Source of the DNA: Loktanella sp. Alg231-35
GTDB lineage: Bacteria > Pseudomonadota > Alphaproteobacteria > Rhodobacterales > Rhodobacteraceae
Length of the DNA: 64,000 nt
Assembly (NCBI RefSeq): GCF_900143545.1
Contig: NZ_FREV01000002.1
Span: forward strand, 248,018 to 312,017
Direction of reading: 5' to 3'
A program made the translations under genes and the position numbers. Below the pieces are notes generated by a model. The model was not told where the DNA came from, ran no database searches, and worked only from the letters and a program-made list of their open reading frames with translations. Positions 1 through 7,974 of this stretch are shown here, one piece after another; the first letter of the stretch is position 1; every line of letters starts with the position of its first letter.

Positions 1-1
1 C

Positions 2-58
2 GGCTCCTTCGCACCTGTTTGCTCCTTCGAGCGGCTGAGAAAACTCTACATCAAGTAA
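2..58 (+). other. C-terminal tail of an unrecognised reading frame cut by the window edge
   Basis: An open frame enters from the left edge and ends at TAA (56-58), giving 18 residues that end in LRKLYIK. It is too short to assign. It may be the end of a real gene or decayed sequence next to the integrase remnant. Confidence 0.2.
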
Positions 59-94
59 GGGAAGCTTTGGGGGGCAGGTCACTGGTGACCGAAC

Positions 95-514
95 GCGACG
101 TGGACGATCCCCGCCCAGCGAATGAAAGCAGGCAAAGAACACCGCGCCCCACTTAGCAGGGCGGCCATCGCATTTCTTGGACCGCGTGGGAATGACACGG
201 CACGTGTGTTTGAAAATCAGGCCAATCCAGGCAAACCCGTTTCAGACATGTGCATGACGGCAGAGCTGCGCTGGATGAAGTTCAACGACATCACCGTCCA
301 TGGCTTCCGCTCAACATTCCGCGATTGAGCAGGCGAAACAACAGCATTTCCGCGCGAGGTAGTCGAAGCGGCATCTGCTCACGGTGTCAAAGACAAAGCT
401 GAAGCAGCTTACGCTCGCAGCCACTTGTTCGATAAACGCTGCCTGCTCATGGAAGCGTGGGCCAAGTTCGCGACCGCTCAGAACTTAACGTCGAACGTGG
501 TTGCACTTCCCTGA
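95..514 (+). pseudogene. Tyrosine recombinase (phage-type integrase) C-terminal remnant
   Basis: The translation matches the C-terminal catalytic half of P4/phage-type integrases: a TWTIPAQRMKAGKEHR stretch, then the box-II region HGFRSTFRD, which carries the HxxR motif. The frame is interrupted by TGA at about 326-328, where the family has Trp (FRDWAGE). It then continues in the same frame through AFPREVVEAA and MEAWAKF to TGA at 512-514. A further in-frame stop (86-88) closes the frame upstream, and the N-terminal and core-binding domains are missing. It is therefore a nonfunctional relic. Integrases of this type sit at the edge of genomic islands, which fits the accessory character of the next 22 kb. 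The catalytic Tyr region is not recognisable. Confidence 0.8.
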
Positions 515-825
515 CCTGATCAAGCAATGCTGCAACGCTTTTTTCTCCAAGGCGGACATTGATGCAAAGCGCTGCAGCTGCCCGTCATGATGACCGCTTT
601 GCGGGACAAAACCGACTTTGGAGATTATTCATCTAATGGCTGCTTTTCCAAAGCTGCATTTGCAGCGATAAACACCTGCTGGAAAGTCGACCTTCGCTCC
701 ATAGAAATAATACCAGGTGGAAGTTCATTCAACTGACTTTGATCTGCACCCAATTTCCTTTTGTTTTTGGCGACTTCAACGGGCGGGAACAATTCCGACT
801 TTTGTTGTCATACTCGCTCCGTTGA
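515..825. other. Gene-free stretch after the integrase relic
   Basis: No convincing reading frame, RNA gene or terminator is seen. The sequence is AT-richer than its surroundings and contains fragments such as gaccgctttgcgggacaaaa that look like decayed coding or repeat sequence. Similar-looking debris lies at 22635-22947, on the other side of the catabolic region. Confidence 0.4.
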
Positions 826-1635
826 TCACCAATCCGGAAAGCGGCTTTCGATGGCTTTCACGAGACTGTGGGAAAAGAAGCCTTTCATGGCAGATTTCAT
901 TGCGATCAGTGGTGTAATACTCGCTTTGGCGCCATCTTGAGGGGCATACCCGATTGTTCTTTTTGTTTCAGAGATATCCCACCGCATGCCCGGATTGTCC
1001 GACATCAGGTTCAGTGCCGCAAACTCGACGTTGTCAGCAACAATCGCTGCGTGCATGCCTTGCAGAAAATCCCGGTCACTTAGCCACATTTCCTGCCCCC
1101 ACCGGCCCATCGCCATATGGGGGCCGGGTTGGTTGTCATGTGTCCATTGTGTCCATCCGATCCGCATGCAAATGACCGAAAGCCCGTGATGTTTGGCGAA
1201 ATAGGCACCGGTCCGTTCACAGAAGAGTTTTGACATACCATACGCGTTAACCGGACCCGGTGGTGTACTGCTGTCCAGCCGATCCTGCGCAAACCGCTTG
1301 TCACCGTGGACCCAGTTTGAACTCGCCAGCACCACGCGTCTTACGCCCATCGCTGCCGCATGGTGGTAGAGAGAGAGCGCTGCATCCATGTTGTGTTTGA
1401 TTGCCGAAGACCAACTTGCAGCCGGTTCCCGGTCACCTGCCAGATGGACGATGACATCAACACCCTTAAGCCGTGCAACCCATTTTGGATCGCCTGAGAG
1501 ATCTTCGGTGTGGATGTTGGGATGGTCCACAGGCCGGATGTCGATCCCAGACACAGTGAATTCAGGGGTCGCTTCGAGCGTATCAAATAGTTTGCGGCCC
1601 AGATGCCCGCCAGCACCTGTGATCAGGACATGCAT
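826..1635 (-). CDS. udh: Uronate dehydrogenase-like NAD-dependent epimerase/dehydratase family protein
   Basis: This 269-residue cytoplasmic Rossmann-fold enzyme is of the extended SDR type. It has the nucleotide-binding motif GAGGHLG at residues 7-13, D32 of the following acidic strand (GIDIRP), and the catalytic pair Y132/K136 (YGMSK). Length and the SSNWVHG, CMRIGWTQ and LSDRD stretches fit bacterial uronate dehydrogenase, which oxidises D-glucuronate or D-galacturonate to the aldarolactone with NAD+. The start has a good AAAGGAG nine bases upstream. It overlaps the preceding DUF4380 gene by 13 bases and is last in an operon with an RbsABC-type importer, suggesting that the imported compound or its product is a uronic acid. 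The SMP-30 lactonase at 7080 could open the lactone. Another sugar dehydrogenase of the same fold cannot be excluded. Confidence 0.8.
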   Translation of the reverse strand: MHVLITGAGGHLGRKLFDTLEATPEFTVSGIDIRPVDHPNIHTEDLSGDPKWVARLKGVDVIVHLAGDREPAASWSSAIKHNMDAALSLYHHAAAMGVRRVVLASSNWVHGDKRFAQDRLDSSTPPGPVNAYGMSKLFCERTGAYFAKHHGLSVICMRIGWTQWTHDNQPGPHMAMGRWGQEMWLSDRDFLQGMHAAIVADNVEFAALNLMSDNPGMRWDISETKRTIGYAPQDGAKASITPLIAMKSAMKGFFSHSLVKAIESRFPDW

Positions 1636-2513
1636 GTGACCAACTCCTTTTGAGTTCGATAGGATGTGGGGGCATCAGCTGAGCCAATTTCAAAGTCCTG
1701 CCGATATTGCATTGATTGATCGGGGCCCAAATCCCTTGCCGGTGAATGCCATTCGGCTTCGCAATAGGGGTAGTCACCCGAGTTGAAAATCTCGACCGGC
1801 TGACCGTGGGCAAAAACGTCGCCACTGGCGAGCTTTGGAGTGGAGCACATCATCCACGTGCCGGTTTCATCATTTTTGATGAGGGTCTCCCCGTACGGGT
1901 TAGCAAGCCCGACCTTGAATTCCTGTTGTTCTGCGCAATTCGCAATGACGCAATTTGTTGTAGCTGAGATTAGGGATTCTGCATGCCCAAATACAGTGTG
2001 AGTTGCAGGGTTATCCATCGCCACGCCAATCTTTGCGGGTGTGTTTATCATCATGACCGACCAGATGCCTGTCATGCGAGGCTTGGTGCCGTGGTTAGTC
2101 ACGGTATGTTCGATGTTCCATCTGGTGGGGGACGCAACAGTGATGCGCCGCGCTGCAGACAGGTGCGAGTGAGGACAGATCGCGCTTTCCAATACGACGT
2201 GATCAACATCTTGCGACACCACTTGGTAGGGGCCACTATCCAGCGTCGCAAAGGGACCACCATCTTGCCACGACGTATCAGGGGCAATCCATGTTTTTTC
2301 ACCGCCCCACAACGGAAAACCGAACTGCGGGGATCGTGTTGGCAACTCAGATAAGGCATCAATATCAAATTGAATTCCGAGCAGGTCAGGGTTCTGAAAG
2401 AGCAGCGATTTCCCTTGAAAAACCACATCCCAAATGCGGCCACCTATGCCGGGGAGGATCACCAGTTCCAGATCACCGCTCGCCAGTTGCAAAGATGTCC
2501 ATTGGTTTGGCAT
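1623..2513 (-). CDS. DUF4380 domain protein, aldose-epimerase-like fold
   Basis: This 296-residue protein has no signal peptide. The opening (LELVILPGIGGRIWDVVFQGK) and the later LWGGEKTWIAPD and HTVTNHGTKPRMTGIWSVMMI segments are typical of DUF4380. That family resembles galactose mutarotase in its beta-sandwich and probably binds carbohydrates. No enzymatic activity is established for it. It lies between the importer's binding protein and uronate dehydrogenase, overlapping the latter by 13 bases. An anomerase step that supplies the correct uronate anomer is a reasonable but unproven guess. The ribosome-binding site is weak, so translation may depend on coupling or on the stem-loop just upstream. 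Confidence 0.7.
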   Translation of the reverse strand: MPNQWTSLQLASGDLELVILPGIGGRIWDVVFQGKSLLFQNPDLLGIQFDIDALSELPTRSPQFGFPLWGGEKTWIAPDTSWQDGGPFATLDSGPYQVVSQDVDHVVLESAICPHSHLSAARRITVASPTRWNIEHTVTNHGTKPRMTGIWSVMMINTPAKIGVAMDNPATHTVFGHAESLISATTNCVIANCAEQQEFKVGLANPYGETLIKNDETGTWMMCSTPKLASGDVFAHGQPVEIFNSGDYPYCEAEWHSPARDLGPDQSMQYRQDFEIGSADAPTSYRTQKELVTCMS

Positions 2514-2535
2514 GAGGCGCTTTCAGTTGCGGGCG

Positions 2536-2559
2536 CCCGGCGCAGTTTCCTGCGCCGGG
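2536..2559 (-). promoter_or_regulatory. Stem-loop after the sugar-binding-protein gene
   Basis: A perfect 10-bp stem (CCCGGCGCAG paired with CTGCGCCGGG) closes a 4-base loop that reads GAAA on the transcribed strand. There is no T-run, so it is more likely an mRNA-stabilising or partial-termination element. Such elements are common behind binding-protein genes and keep binding protein in excess of downstream products. The second importer has an equivalent hairpin at 9025-9052. Confidence 0.65.
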
Positions 2560-2566
2560 GCTTCGT

Positions 2567-3562
2567 TTAGACGTGTTTGAACTGCGCGACGTTTTCGGCC
2601 GTGATAGGCATTACGCCAGTCTCGACACGCTCGGGCAGGGGGTTGATGCCAGCGGCTTTCCAGTCCGGCAGCACCTTGAGCCCATCCGTATTTTGCCAAT
2701 GCATCATATGGAAGGCGAGAAAAACCTCGAGGTATGACTTCTGTGCCACCGCTCCGTGAATTGTTCCGTCTTCGATGTACGGGAGCATGTCATCGTTGCG
2801 GTCCATCGCAACGATCTTGATATCAGTACGCCCGGCTTCGTTTACCGCAATTGCAGCCCCTTTGCCGCTGTCACCATCGGTTCCTCCGATGCCGACGATG
2901 TCAGGATTGGCCTGAATGGCCTGAAGGTAAGCCGTTGGCGCATAGGATGGGTCGGCGCGGTCATTGACCACGTCGACAACTTCGATCTCCGGGTATTTTT
3001 CTTCGAAAATCTGCTTGTAGCCGTCGACACGCTCCAGCGTTGAAGGTGCGGGGAACGTGCCAAGGATGACCTTGCCCTTGCCGCCGATAGCTTGCGCCAG
3101 CATTTCGCCTCCGACACGTCCGGCTTGCACGCCGTTGATCCCCAAGAAGGTAGAACGGGGGCTATCAGGGATGTCACCGATACAGCAAGTCACAGGAATT
3201 CCGGCTTCAACCGCGCGCTCGACACCAGGTGCCAAAGTGGCTGGGTCGCCTGGGAAGATCAGGATACCAGCCGGACGGCGGGCGATCAGTTCATCGAGCT
3301 GACGCGCCTGCGCGGCGGTATCGAAATCAAGTGGGCCGGTGAACGTGGTCTTGATCCCCATCAGCTCTTCGAGATCTTCCATCGCGTTGCGGTAGTCCAC
3401 CCAGAATGGCACTTGCGTAACGATGGACAAGAAGACGTATTCCTTGTCAGCGTTCTGCGCCATCGCTTCTTTTGAAAGCATAGGCAGACCAAAGGCGGCG
3501 GCCAGGCCCGCTGTGGTGCTCGCTGTTAACAGCTTTCTGCGGTTTACTTTGATGTCGTTCAT
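2567..3562 (-). CDS. Periplasmic sugar-binding protein of an RbsABC-type importer
   Basis: This 331-residue protein has a Tat-like signal (VNRRKLLTASTTAG, ending at about AMAQ, residue 36). A type-1 periplasmic binding fold (Peripla_BP_4, ribose-binding family) follows, with typical segments LIARRPAGILIFPGDP, GKGKVILGTF and VGIGGTDGDSGKGAA. It captures the substrate in the periplasm and delivers it to the permease at 3621-4613. AGGGAG precedes the ATG. It is third in the operon. Substrate is not readable from sequence; the neighbouring uronate dehydrogenase favours a uronic acid or a uronate-containing sugar. Confidence 0.85.
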   Translation of the reverse strand: MNDIKVNRRKLLTASTTAGLAAAFGLPMLSKEAMAQNADKEYVFLSIVTQVPFWVDYRNAMEDLEELMGIKTTFTGPLDFDTAAQARQLDELIARRPAGILIFPGDPATLAPGVERAVEAGIPVTCCIGDIPDSPRSTFLGINGVQAGRVGGEMLAQAIGGKGKVILGTFPAPSTLERVDGYKQIFEEKYPEIEVVDVVNDRADPSYAPTAYLQAIQANPDIVGIGGTDGDSGKGAAIAVNEAGRTDIKIVAMDRNDDMLPYIEDGTIHGAVAQKSYLEVFLAFHMMHWQNTDGLKVLPDWKAAGINPLPERVETGVMPITAENVAQFKHV

Positions 3563-3620
3563 TGTGATCTCCCTTGTTGGATCGTTTGGTTACTGGTTCG
3601 TTTGAATTTGGTGTGTTGGC

Positions 3621-4613
3621 CTAGCCGCGCTTGCTGCGGATCAGCATGTCGAGTGCGACAGCACTGACGAGGACCCCGCCGATGACAATCATCTGCCAGT
3701 AGATCGAAACCGCCTGCATGGTCATCGTGTTGTTGATCAGCGCAACGAAGACGACGCCGAGGAATGCGCCAAGGATCGTGCCTTCGCCGCCGCGAAGGGA
3801 TGCGCCTCCGATGACGGCTGCCGCTAACACTTGCAGTTCAATTCCGCTGCCCGCCGTGGGTGTTCCACTCATCAAACGAGAGGCCAAAAGGACACCAGCC
3901 AAGGCGGCTAGAACGCCTGTCAGGGCATAGAGGATGATGCGCACGCGCGTAACATGAATGCCTGACAGCATTGCGGCCTTTTCATTGGCCCCGATGAAAT
4001 AGACCTGGCGGAAAAACCGCGTATGGCGTACGGCCAGATCGAATAGGATGACGAGCAGCACAGTAAGCAAAACCATCACCGGTAATCCGCCAATGTCGGC
4101 TTTGCCGATCCAAGCGAATGCAGGTGGCAGACTGGAAACCGAGAATCCCTCCGTTAGAACCAGCGCGATACCGCGGGCAATCGACATTGTTCCCAGCGTC
4201 GCAATAAGCGGATTAATCCCAAGGCCCGTTACGAGTACTCCGTTCACAACTCCGACAACGCCACCCAGGATCAGGCCGCAGACGACGGCAAGTGGAATTG
4301 GCATCCCCGTCAAAAGCAACATGGCAACGACTGTCGAGGACAGGGCCATGACGGACCCGACCGAAAGATCAAATCCGCCCGATGCCAGCAGAATAGCCAT
4401 GCCAATAACGATAATTGCCGTCGGGGCCATGCCTACAGCTACGGCTCGGAAATTCGAGAAACTCAAGAAATATGGGTTAACATTTGCCATCACGATGATG
4501 ATCGCGGCGATCAGAACGATGAGGGTCAGTTCGCGGATATCAACGAAGGCCTTGAGGATACGCCGCATGAGCGGCAGTTTGGGTGTGGTTTCTGCATGAG
4601 CGACCATGGTCAT
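3621..4613 (-). CDS. Sugar ABC transporter permease, RbsC family
   Basis: The 330-residue inner-membrane protein has about nine or ten hydrophobic segments. It shows the RbsC family patterns ILLASGGFDLSVGSVMALSS, GLGINPLIATLGTMSIARG and ELQVLAAAVIGGASLRGGEG, the last being the cytoplasmic coupling region that contacts the ATPase. The start codon overlaps the stop of the ATPase gene by four bases (ATGA arrangement), and AGGAG lies eight bases upstream. It presumably forms a homodimeric channel for the substrate captured by the binding protein encoded just downstream. Confidence 0.9.
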   Translation of the reverse strand: MTMVAHAETTPKLPLMRRILKAFVDIRELTLIVLIAAIIIVMANVNPYFLSFSNFRAVAVGMAPTAIIVIGMAILLASGGFDLSVGSVMALSSTVVAMLLLTGMPIPLAVVCGLILGGVVGVVNGVLVTGLGINPLIATLGTMSIARGIALVLTEGFSVSSLPPAFAWIGKADIGGLPVMVLLTVLLVILFDLAVRHTRFFRQVYFIGANEKAAMLSGIHVTRVRIILYALTGVLAALAGVLLASRLMSGTPTAGSGIELQVLAAAVIGGASLRGGEGTILGAFLGVVFVALINNTMTMQAVSIYWQMIVIGGVLVSAVALDMLIRSKRG

Positions 4614-6172
4614 GATGCGGCTCCTGTTAATGTGTTTGACGGTGCGGTTGGCGTGGCTGTCGTCCCCGCGGCCATTTGCAAGACAACGTCCTCGTTTGCT
4701 TCATGAGCAGGGATATCGCCGGCAAGTTGGCCATCGTGGACGACCAAAATGCGAGAGGACAACGATAGCAATTCCGGGAAGTCAGAGGACACGACCAGAA
4801 TGGCCATACCGTCGGCTGCGCGCCGCAACAGTTCAGTGTGAATTTGGAATTTTGCGCCCACGTCGACGCCTTTTGTCGGTTCTTCCACGATTAATAGGTC
4901 GGGTGCGCGTTTTAGCCATTTGGCCAGCATGATCTTTTGCTGGTTTCCACCGGACAGAGCGCCCACTTCTTCGAACGCCCCGTTGGCTTTGACGCTAAAC
5001 GCGTCAATCGCCGTTGTGGCAGCGCCCTTAATCGAAGCTCTGCGCATAACTCCAAGGCGTGTGTGATCAGACAGGCTCGCGGCGATCAGATTGTCGCTGA
5101 GCGATTGCTCAAGGAAGAGCCCTTCGGTTTTGCGTTCTTCGGGAACAAAGCCAACGCTGTGCCGCATGGCTTGGCGCAAACAAGTGAATTTGACGGGCTG
5201 CCCATGCATATGGATGTTGCCCGTCGCGCCGGGCATGAGCCCCACGAGTGAACGGACGATTTCACTGCGGCGCGCGCCCATCAGCCCGGCCATACCGACA
5301 ATTTCCCCAGCCTTGATGGAAAAAGAAATGTCATCGAAAACTCCTGGATGCGACAGCTTGTTGACGTCAAGAACCACTTCGCCGGTGGCATCTTCGGATC
5401 GGTTAATCTCGTCGGGGTGCGCCCCGCCGATCATTTCAGCAACGACCTGTTCCTGAGACGTTTCTGAAACGGGCAAAGTGCTGATCTTGCGGCCGTCCCG
5501 CAGGACCGTGACGCGATCGGAAATCCGGAAAATCTCGGCCATGTGATGGCTTACGTAGACGATCCCAATCCCTTTCTTGGTCAGAGAACGGAGGACATCG
5601 AACAAAGCATCGACTTCGTCTGGGGCCAGTGCGGATGTGGGTTCGTCCAGCAACAAAATACGCGAATTGAGGGAAAGTGCTTTGGCAATTTCGACAATCT
5701 GGCGGGAACTGATCGGCAGGCTGTCGACGGGTTTTGACACATCAATGTGAAGACCGAATTCAGCCAGAAGCTCTTCGGCGCGGCGGCGCAACTCCGGCCA
5801 GTCAACGACACCGAAGTGGGTTGGCGCACGCCCAGCATAGATGTTTTCCGCGACAGAAAGTGCGCCGGCGAGACTCAACTCCTGAAATACGCACCCCACA
5901 CCGAGTGATTGCGCATGTGAGGGAGTATCGATCCGTTCTTCCTTGTCGTTGAGAAGAACTCGTCCACCAGATGGTTGATGTAGGCCATAGAGAAGCCCCA
6001 GGCAGGTGGACTTACCGGCGCCGTTCTCCCCACATAGGGCGTGAACCTCACCAGGGTGCAAATCAAAATCCACGCCGTCCAGAACGACATTCATGCCAAA
6101 GCTCTTGCTCACCCGATCCAATCGAATCAGGGGTGGCGAAACGCTTGGATTCCCTAACAAGCTTAACGACAT
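4610..6172 (-). CDS. Sugar ABC transporter ATPase, RbsA/MglA type with two nucleotide-binding domains
   Basis: This 520-residue cytoplasmic protein carries two fused ATPase domains. The first has Walker A GENGAGKST near residue 50 and Walker B LLLDEPTSAL, but a degenerate signature (LPISSRQIVE). The second has the usual altered Walker A (GLMGARRSEI) and an intact signature LSGGNQQK. This asymmetry is normal for RbsA-like proteins. It energises the permease encoded next. It is the first gene of the minus-strand operon, with GGGAGG before the ATG. A perfect palindromic operator lies only about 25 bases upstream, so repression probably acts on this promoter. Confidence 0.9.
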   Translation of the reverse strand: MSLSLLGNPSVSPPLIRLDRVSKSFGMNVVLDGVDFDLHPGEVHALCGENGAGKSTCLGLLYGLHQPSGGRVLLNDKEERIDTPSHAQSLGVGCVFQELSLAGALSVAENIYAGRAPTHFGVVDWPELRRRAEELLAEFGLHIDVSKPVDSLPISSRQIVEIAKALSLNSRILLLDEPTSALAPDEVDALFDVLRSLTKKGIGIVYVSHHMAEIFRISDRVTVLRDGRKISTLPVSETSQEQVVAEMIGGAHPDEINRSEDATGEVVLDVNKLSHPGVFDDISFSIKAGEIVGMAGLMGARRSEIVRSLVGLMPGATGNIHMHGQPVKFTCLRQAMRHSVGFVPEERKTEGLFLEQSLSDNLIAASLSDHTRLGVMRRASIKGAATTAIDAFSVKANGAFEEVGALSGGNQQKIMLAKWLKRAPDLLIVEEPTKGVDVGAKFQIHTELLRRAADGMAILVVSSDFPELLSLSSRILVVHDGQLAGDIPAHEANEDVVLQMAAGTTATPTAPSNTLTGAAS

Positions 6173-6198
6173 CGTATTCCTCCCAAGTTCTATCTGAC

Positions 6199-6214
6199 AT
6201 CTGATATCTCAGAT
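6199..6214. promoter_or_regulatory. Predicted GntR-family operator before the minus-strand uronate operon
   Basis: The core ATCTGATATCTCAGAT extends outward to a perfect inverted repeat with 10-base arms and spacer TATC (6195-6218). It sits between the ATPase start (6172) and the GntR terminator. Its reverse complement occurs base for base at 21886-21901, and 13/16 matches occur at 7011 and 7040. This recurrence upstream of three operons is strong evidence for a shared regulator site. Confidence 0.75.
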
Positions 6215-6247
6215 GTCAACCGATAACGAAACGGAAGCCTCGGCCAT

Positions 6248-6277
6248 GAAAAAGGCGGCCCCTTTTGGGGGCCGCCC
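6248..6277 (-). terminator. Rho-independent terminator of the GntR gene at 6299
   Basis: On the minus strand a GC-rich stem (GGCGGCCCC pairing with GGGGCCGCC, loop of five) is followed by TTTTT. It lies about 20 bases beyond the GntR stop codon and separates that gene from the downstream importer operon, which needs its own promoter. Confidence 0.85.
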
Positions 6278-6298
6278 TCAGATAGTCGTTCGTGATCC

Positions 6299-6970
6299 TT
6301 AGGACGTCTTCATGCCTTCCAACACGATGGATGCGCTCTTGTAGGCCTGCCGCGTTCGGTCAATGTGTTCTACCAGGAGTGCCTTGATTTCCGACATGTC
6401 TCCTTGGCGCACGGCTTTGGCAATCTTCCTATGCTCGTCGAATGAAAGTTCAGTATGTTGTGGCAACTTCGCTAAATGGGTTCGAAGCGCGGCAATCTTG
6501 CCGACGTAGCGTGTATAGCTCGCCGTGAGATAATCATTTCCGGCGTGCTCAAAAATCAACTGATGAAACTGTGTATCAAGTGCCAGATACTCTTTCTCAT
6601 TGCCGCGCCCGCGTTCGCGCTCCATCGCCTTCACCACTCGCAGCATGCCCTCGGCCAGGCCATCAGGGTCTCTTGCTAGGGCATATTCAAATGCAGCCGT
6701 TTCGATTGCTTGTCTGAAGTCGCAGATCTGCGTGACTTCCGAATCAGAAAGCGAAAACACGCGGGCGCCTTTCTGCGGCTCGATGCTAACCAATCCCTCG
6801 TCCCGCAACTGTGCAAGCGCTTCGCGCACCGGGGATTTTGAAACGCCCAACTCCTCCGAGATTTTCCGCTCCGATAGGATTTGCCCCATCTTTAGAGAGC
6901 CATCAATTATGCTGTTTCGCAAATGTTCCAGCGCTAATTCCCGGAGCGATTTGGGCCGTTCGAGTGCCAT
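6299..6970 (-). CDS. GntR-family transcription regulator with FCD domain
   Basis: The 223-residue protein has an N-terminal winged helix (about 1-75, recognition segment GVSKSPVREALAQL) and a C-terminal FCD all-helical ligand domain. Candidate metal-ligand residues are visible: Asp and His in LDTQFHQLIFEHAGN, His in SFDEHRKIA, and His in LLVEHIDRTR. FCD regulators commonly respond to sugar acids or other small carboxylates and act as repressors. The gene is divergent from the SMP-30 operon, and two palindromes lie in the intervening 109 bases, so autoregulation and control of the divergent operon are likely. GGGAGG precedes the ATG. The paralogue at 21966 shares the helix-turn-helix pattern. 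Confidence 0.88.
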   Translation of the reverse strand: MALERPKSLRELALEHLRNSIIDGSLKMGQILSERKISEELGVSKSPVREALAQLRDEGLVSIEPQKGARVFSLSDSEVTQICDFRQAIETAAFEYALARDPDGLAEGMLRVVKAMERERGRGNEKEYLALDTQFHQLIFEHAGNDYLTASYTRYVGKIAALRTHLAKLPQHTELSFDEHRKIAKAVRQGDMSEIKALLVEHIDRTRQAYKSASIVLEGMKTS

Positions 6971-7010
6971 AAACAGGCCTCCCTAAAAAATGAGTTGCAA
7001 GGGTCAAGAT

Positions 7011-7026
7011 ATCTGATACACCAGAT
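7011..7026. promoter_or_regulatory. Predicted GntR operator, site 1 of the divergent promoter region
   Basis: ATCTGATACACCAGAT is a palindrome with five-base arms (ATCTG/CAGAT). It matches the perfect site at 6199-6214 at 13 of 16 positions. It lies between the divergent gntR (start 6970) and the SMP-30 gene (start 7080). Confidence 0.65.
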
Positions 7027-7039
7027 AGGGCAAGCTGGA

Positions 7040-7055
7040 ATATCAGATATCAGAA
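7040..7055. promoter_or_regulatory. Predicted GntR operator, site 2 of the divergent promoter region
   Basis: ATATCAGATATCAGAA matches the 21886-21901 site at 13 of 16 positions. Its centre is 29 bases from the first site, close to three helical turns, which would suit cooperative binding. It lies just upstream of the SMP-30 ribosome-binding site. Confidence 0.55.
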
Positions 7056-7079
7056 TTGCGCCTTGGGAGGAAATTTTTG

Positions 7080-7949
7080 ATGCATGCGGAGCTGGTTCTC
7101 GACTGCAAAAACGAGCATGGCGAAGGGATCTTTTGGAACCCCGCAGACGGGCTTGTTTGGTGGACGGATATCGAAGGCCGCGCCTTTTGGTCTTATGACC
7201 CTTCGACCTCTTCCAGCGCTTCGCATGAAATGCCCGAGCGGGTTTGCTGCTTTGCCCCACGAGAAGTTGGCGGATTGATCGTAGCCTATGCTGATCGGGT
7301 TGTTCTGTTTGATCCAGAAACGAAGTCTGAAACCCTCGTCACGCGATTCGAACCTGAAAACCCCGAAACTCGATTGAACGACGGGCGGACCGATCGGCAG
7401 GGACGTCTTGTCGTCGGCGGCATGAACGAAGTGTCGGGTTCGCCGGATTCGTCGGTGATTTGCATCGACAGCGATCTCTCGGTTCGAACTCTGATCGACA
7501 AAGTATCCTGCGCCAACTCCACCTGTTTTTCCCCAGCTGGCACCACGATGTATTTCGCCGATACTCCAGACCGCGAAATTGTGGCCTTTGACTACAATAC
7601 CAACACTGGGTCCGTTTCCAGACGGCGTGTGCACGCATCTTTTAAAGCTGAGCCCGGATTGCCGGATGGATCCTGTGTCGATGCCGAAGGCGGTGTTTGG
7701 AATGCCGAATGGGAAGGCCACCGCGTCGTGCGGGTTGGGCCCGACGGCACCATTGATCGCGTCATAAACGTCCCGGTGTGGAAACCAACTTGCTGCGCGT
7801 TCGGGGGACCAGACCTCGACACGCTCTTCATTACGACCTCTCGCCTGATGAGCGATGAGGCTGCCTTAAAAAAAGAACCGGACTCCGGCGGATTATTTGC
7901 CGTCAAACCCGGCGTTCACGGCGTGATCGACATGCCATTCACTGGATAA
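7080..7949 (+). CDS. SMP-30/gluconolactonase family lactonase
   Basis: The 289-residue predicted beta-propeller protein has no signal peptide. Typical motifs are the first metal-binding Glu in KNEHGEGIFWNP, the RLNDGRTDRQGRLVVG strand with Asn and Asp ligands, SCANSTCFSPAGTTMYFADT, and SCVDAEGGVWNAEWEG. Family members hydrolyse sugar-acid lactones with a divalent metal. ATG at 7080 is chosen over a TTG at 7056 because GGGAGG lies nine bases before it. This is the first gene of a ten-kilobase operon. In context it may open the aldarolactone made by uronate dehydrogenase, or a lactone made by one of the operon's SDRs. Confidence 0.85.
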   Translation: MHAELVLDCKNEHGEGIFWNPADGLVWWTDIEGRAFWSYDPSTSSSASHEMPERVCCFAPREVGGLIVAYADRVVLFDPETKSETLVTRFEPENPETRLNDGRTDRQGRLVVGGMNEVSGSPDSSVICIDSDLSVRTLIDKVSCANSTCFSPAGTTMYFADTPDREIVAFDYNTNTGSVSRRRVHASFKAEPGLPDGSCVDAEGGVWNAEWEGHRVVRVGPDGTIDRVINVPVWKPTCCAFGGPDLDTLFITTSRLMSDEAALKKEPDSGGLFAVKPGVHGVIDMPFTG

Positions 7950-7974
7950 GCAACCATTCTCTGGGAGGAGAAAA

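Noticed and set aside
717..1304. Several open frames on both strands across the uronate dehydrogenase gene and the sequence left of it
   Set aside because: They lie out of frame over a clear SDR gene or in decayed sequence, have no domain-like segments and no ribosome-binding sites.
7056..7079. TTG start extending the SMP-30 protein by eight residues
   Set aside because: It lies at the edge of a predicted operator and has no ribosome-binding site, while ATG 7080 has GGGAGG well placed.
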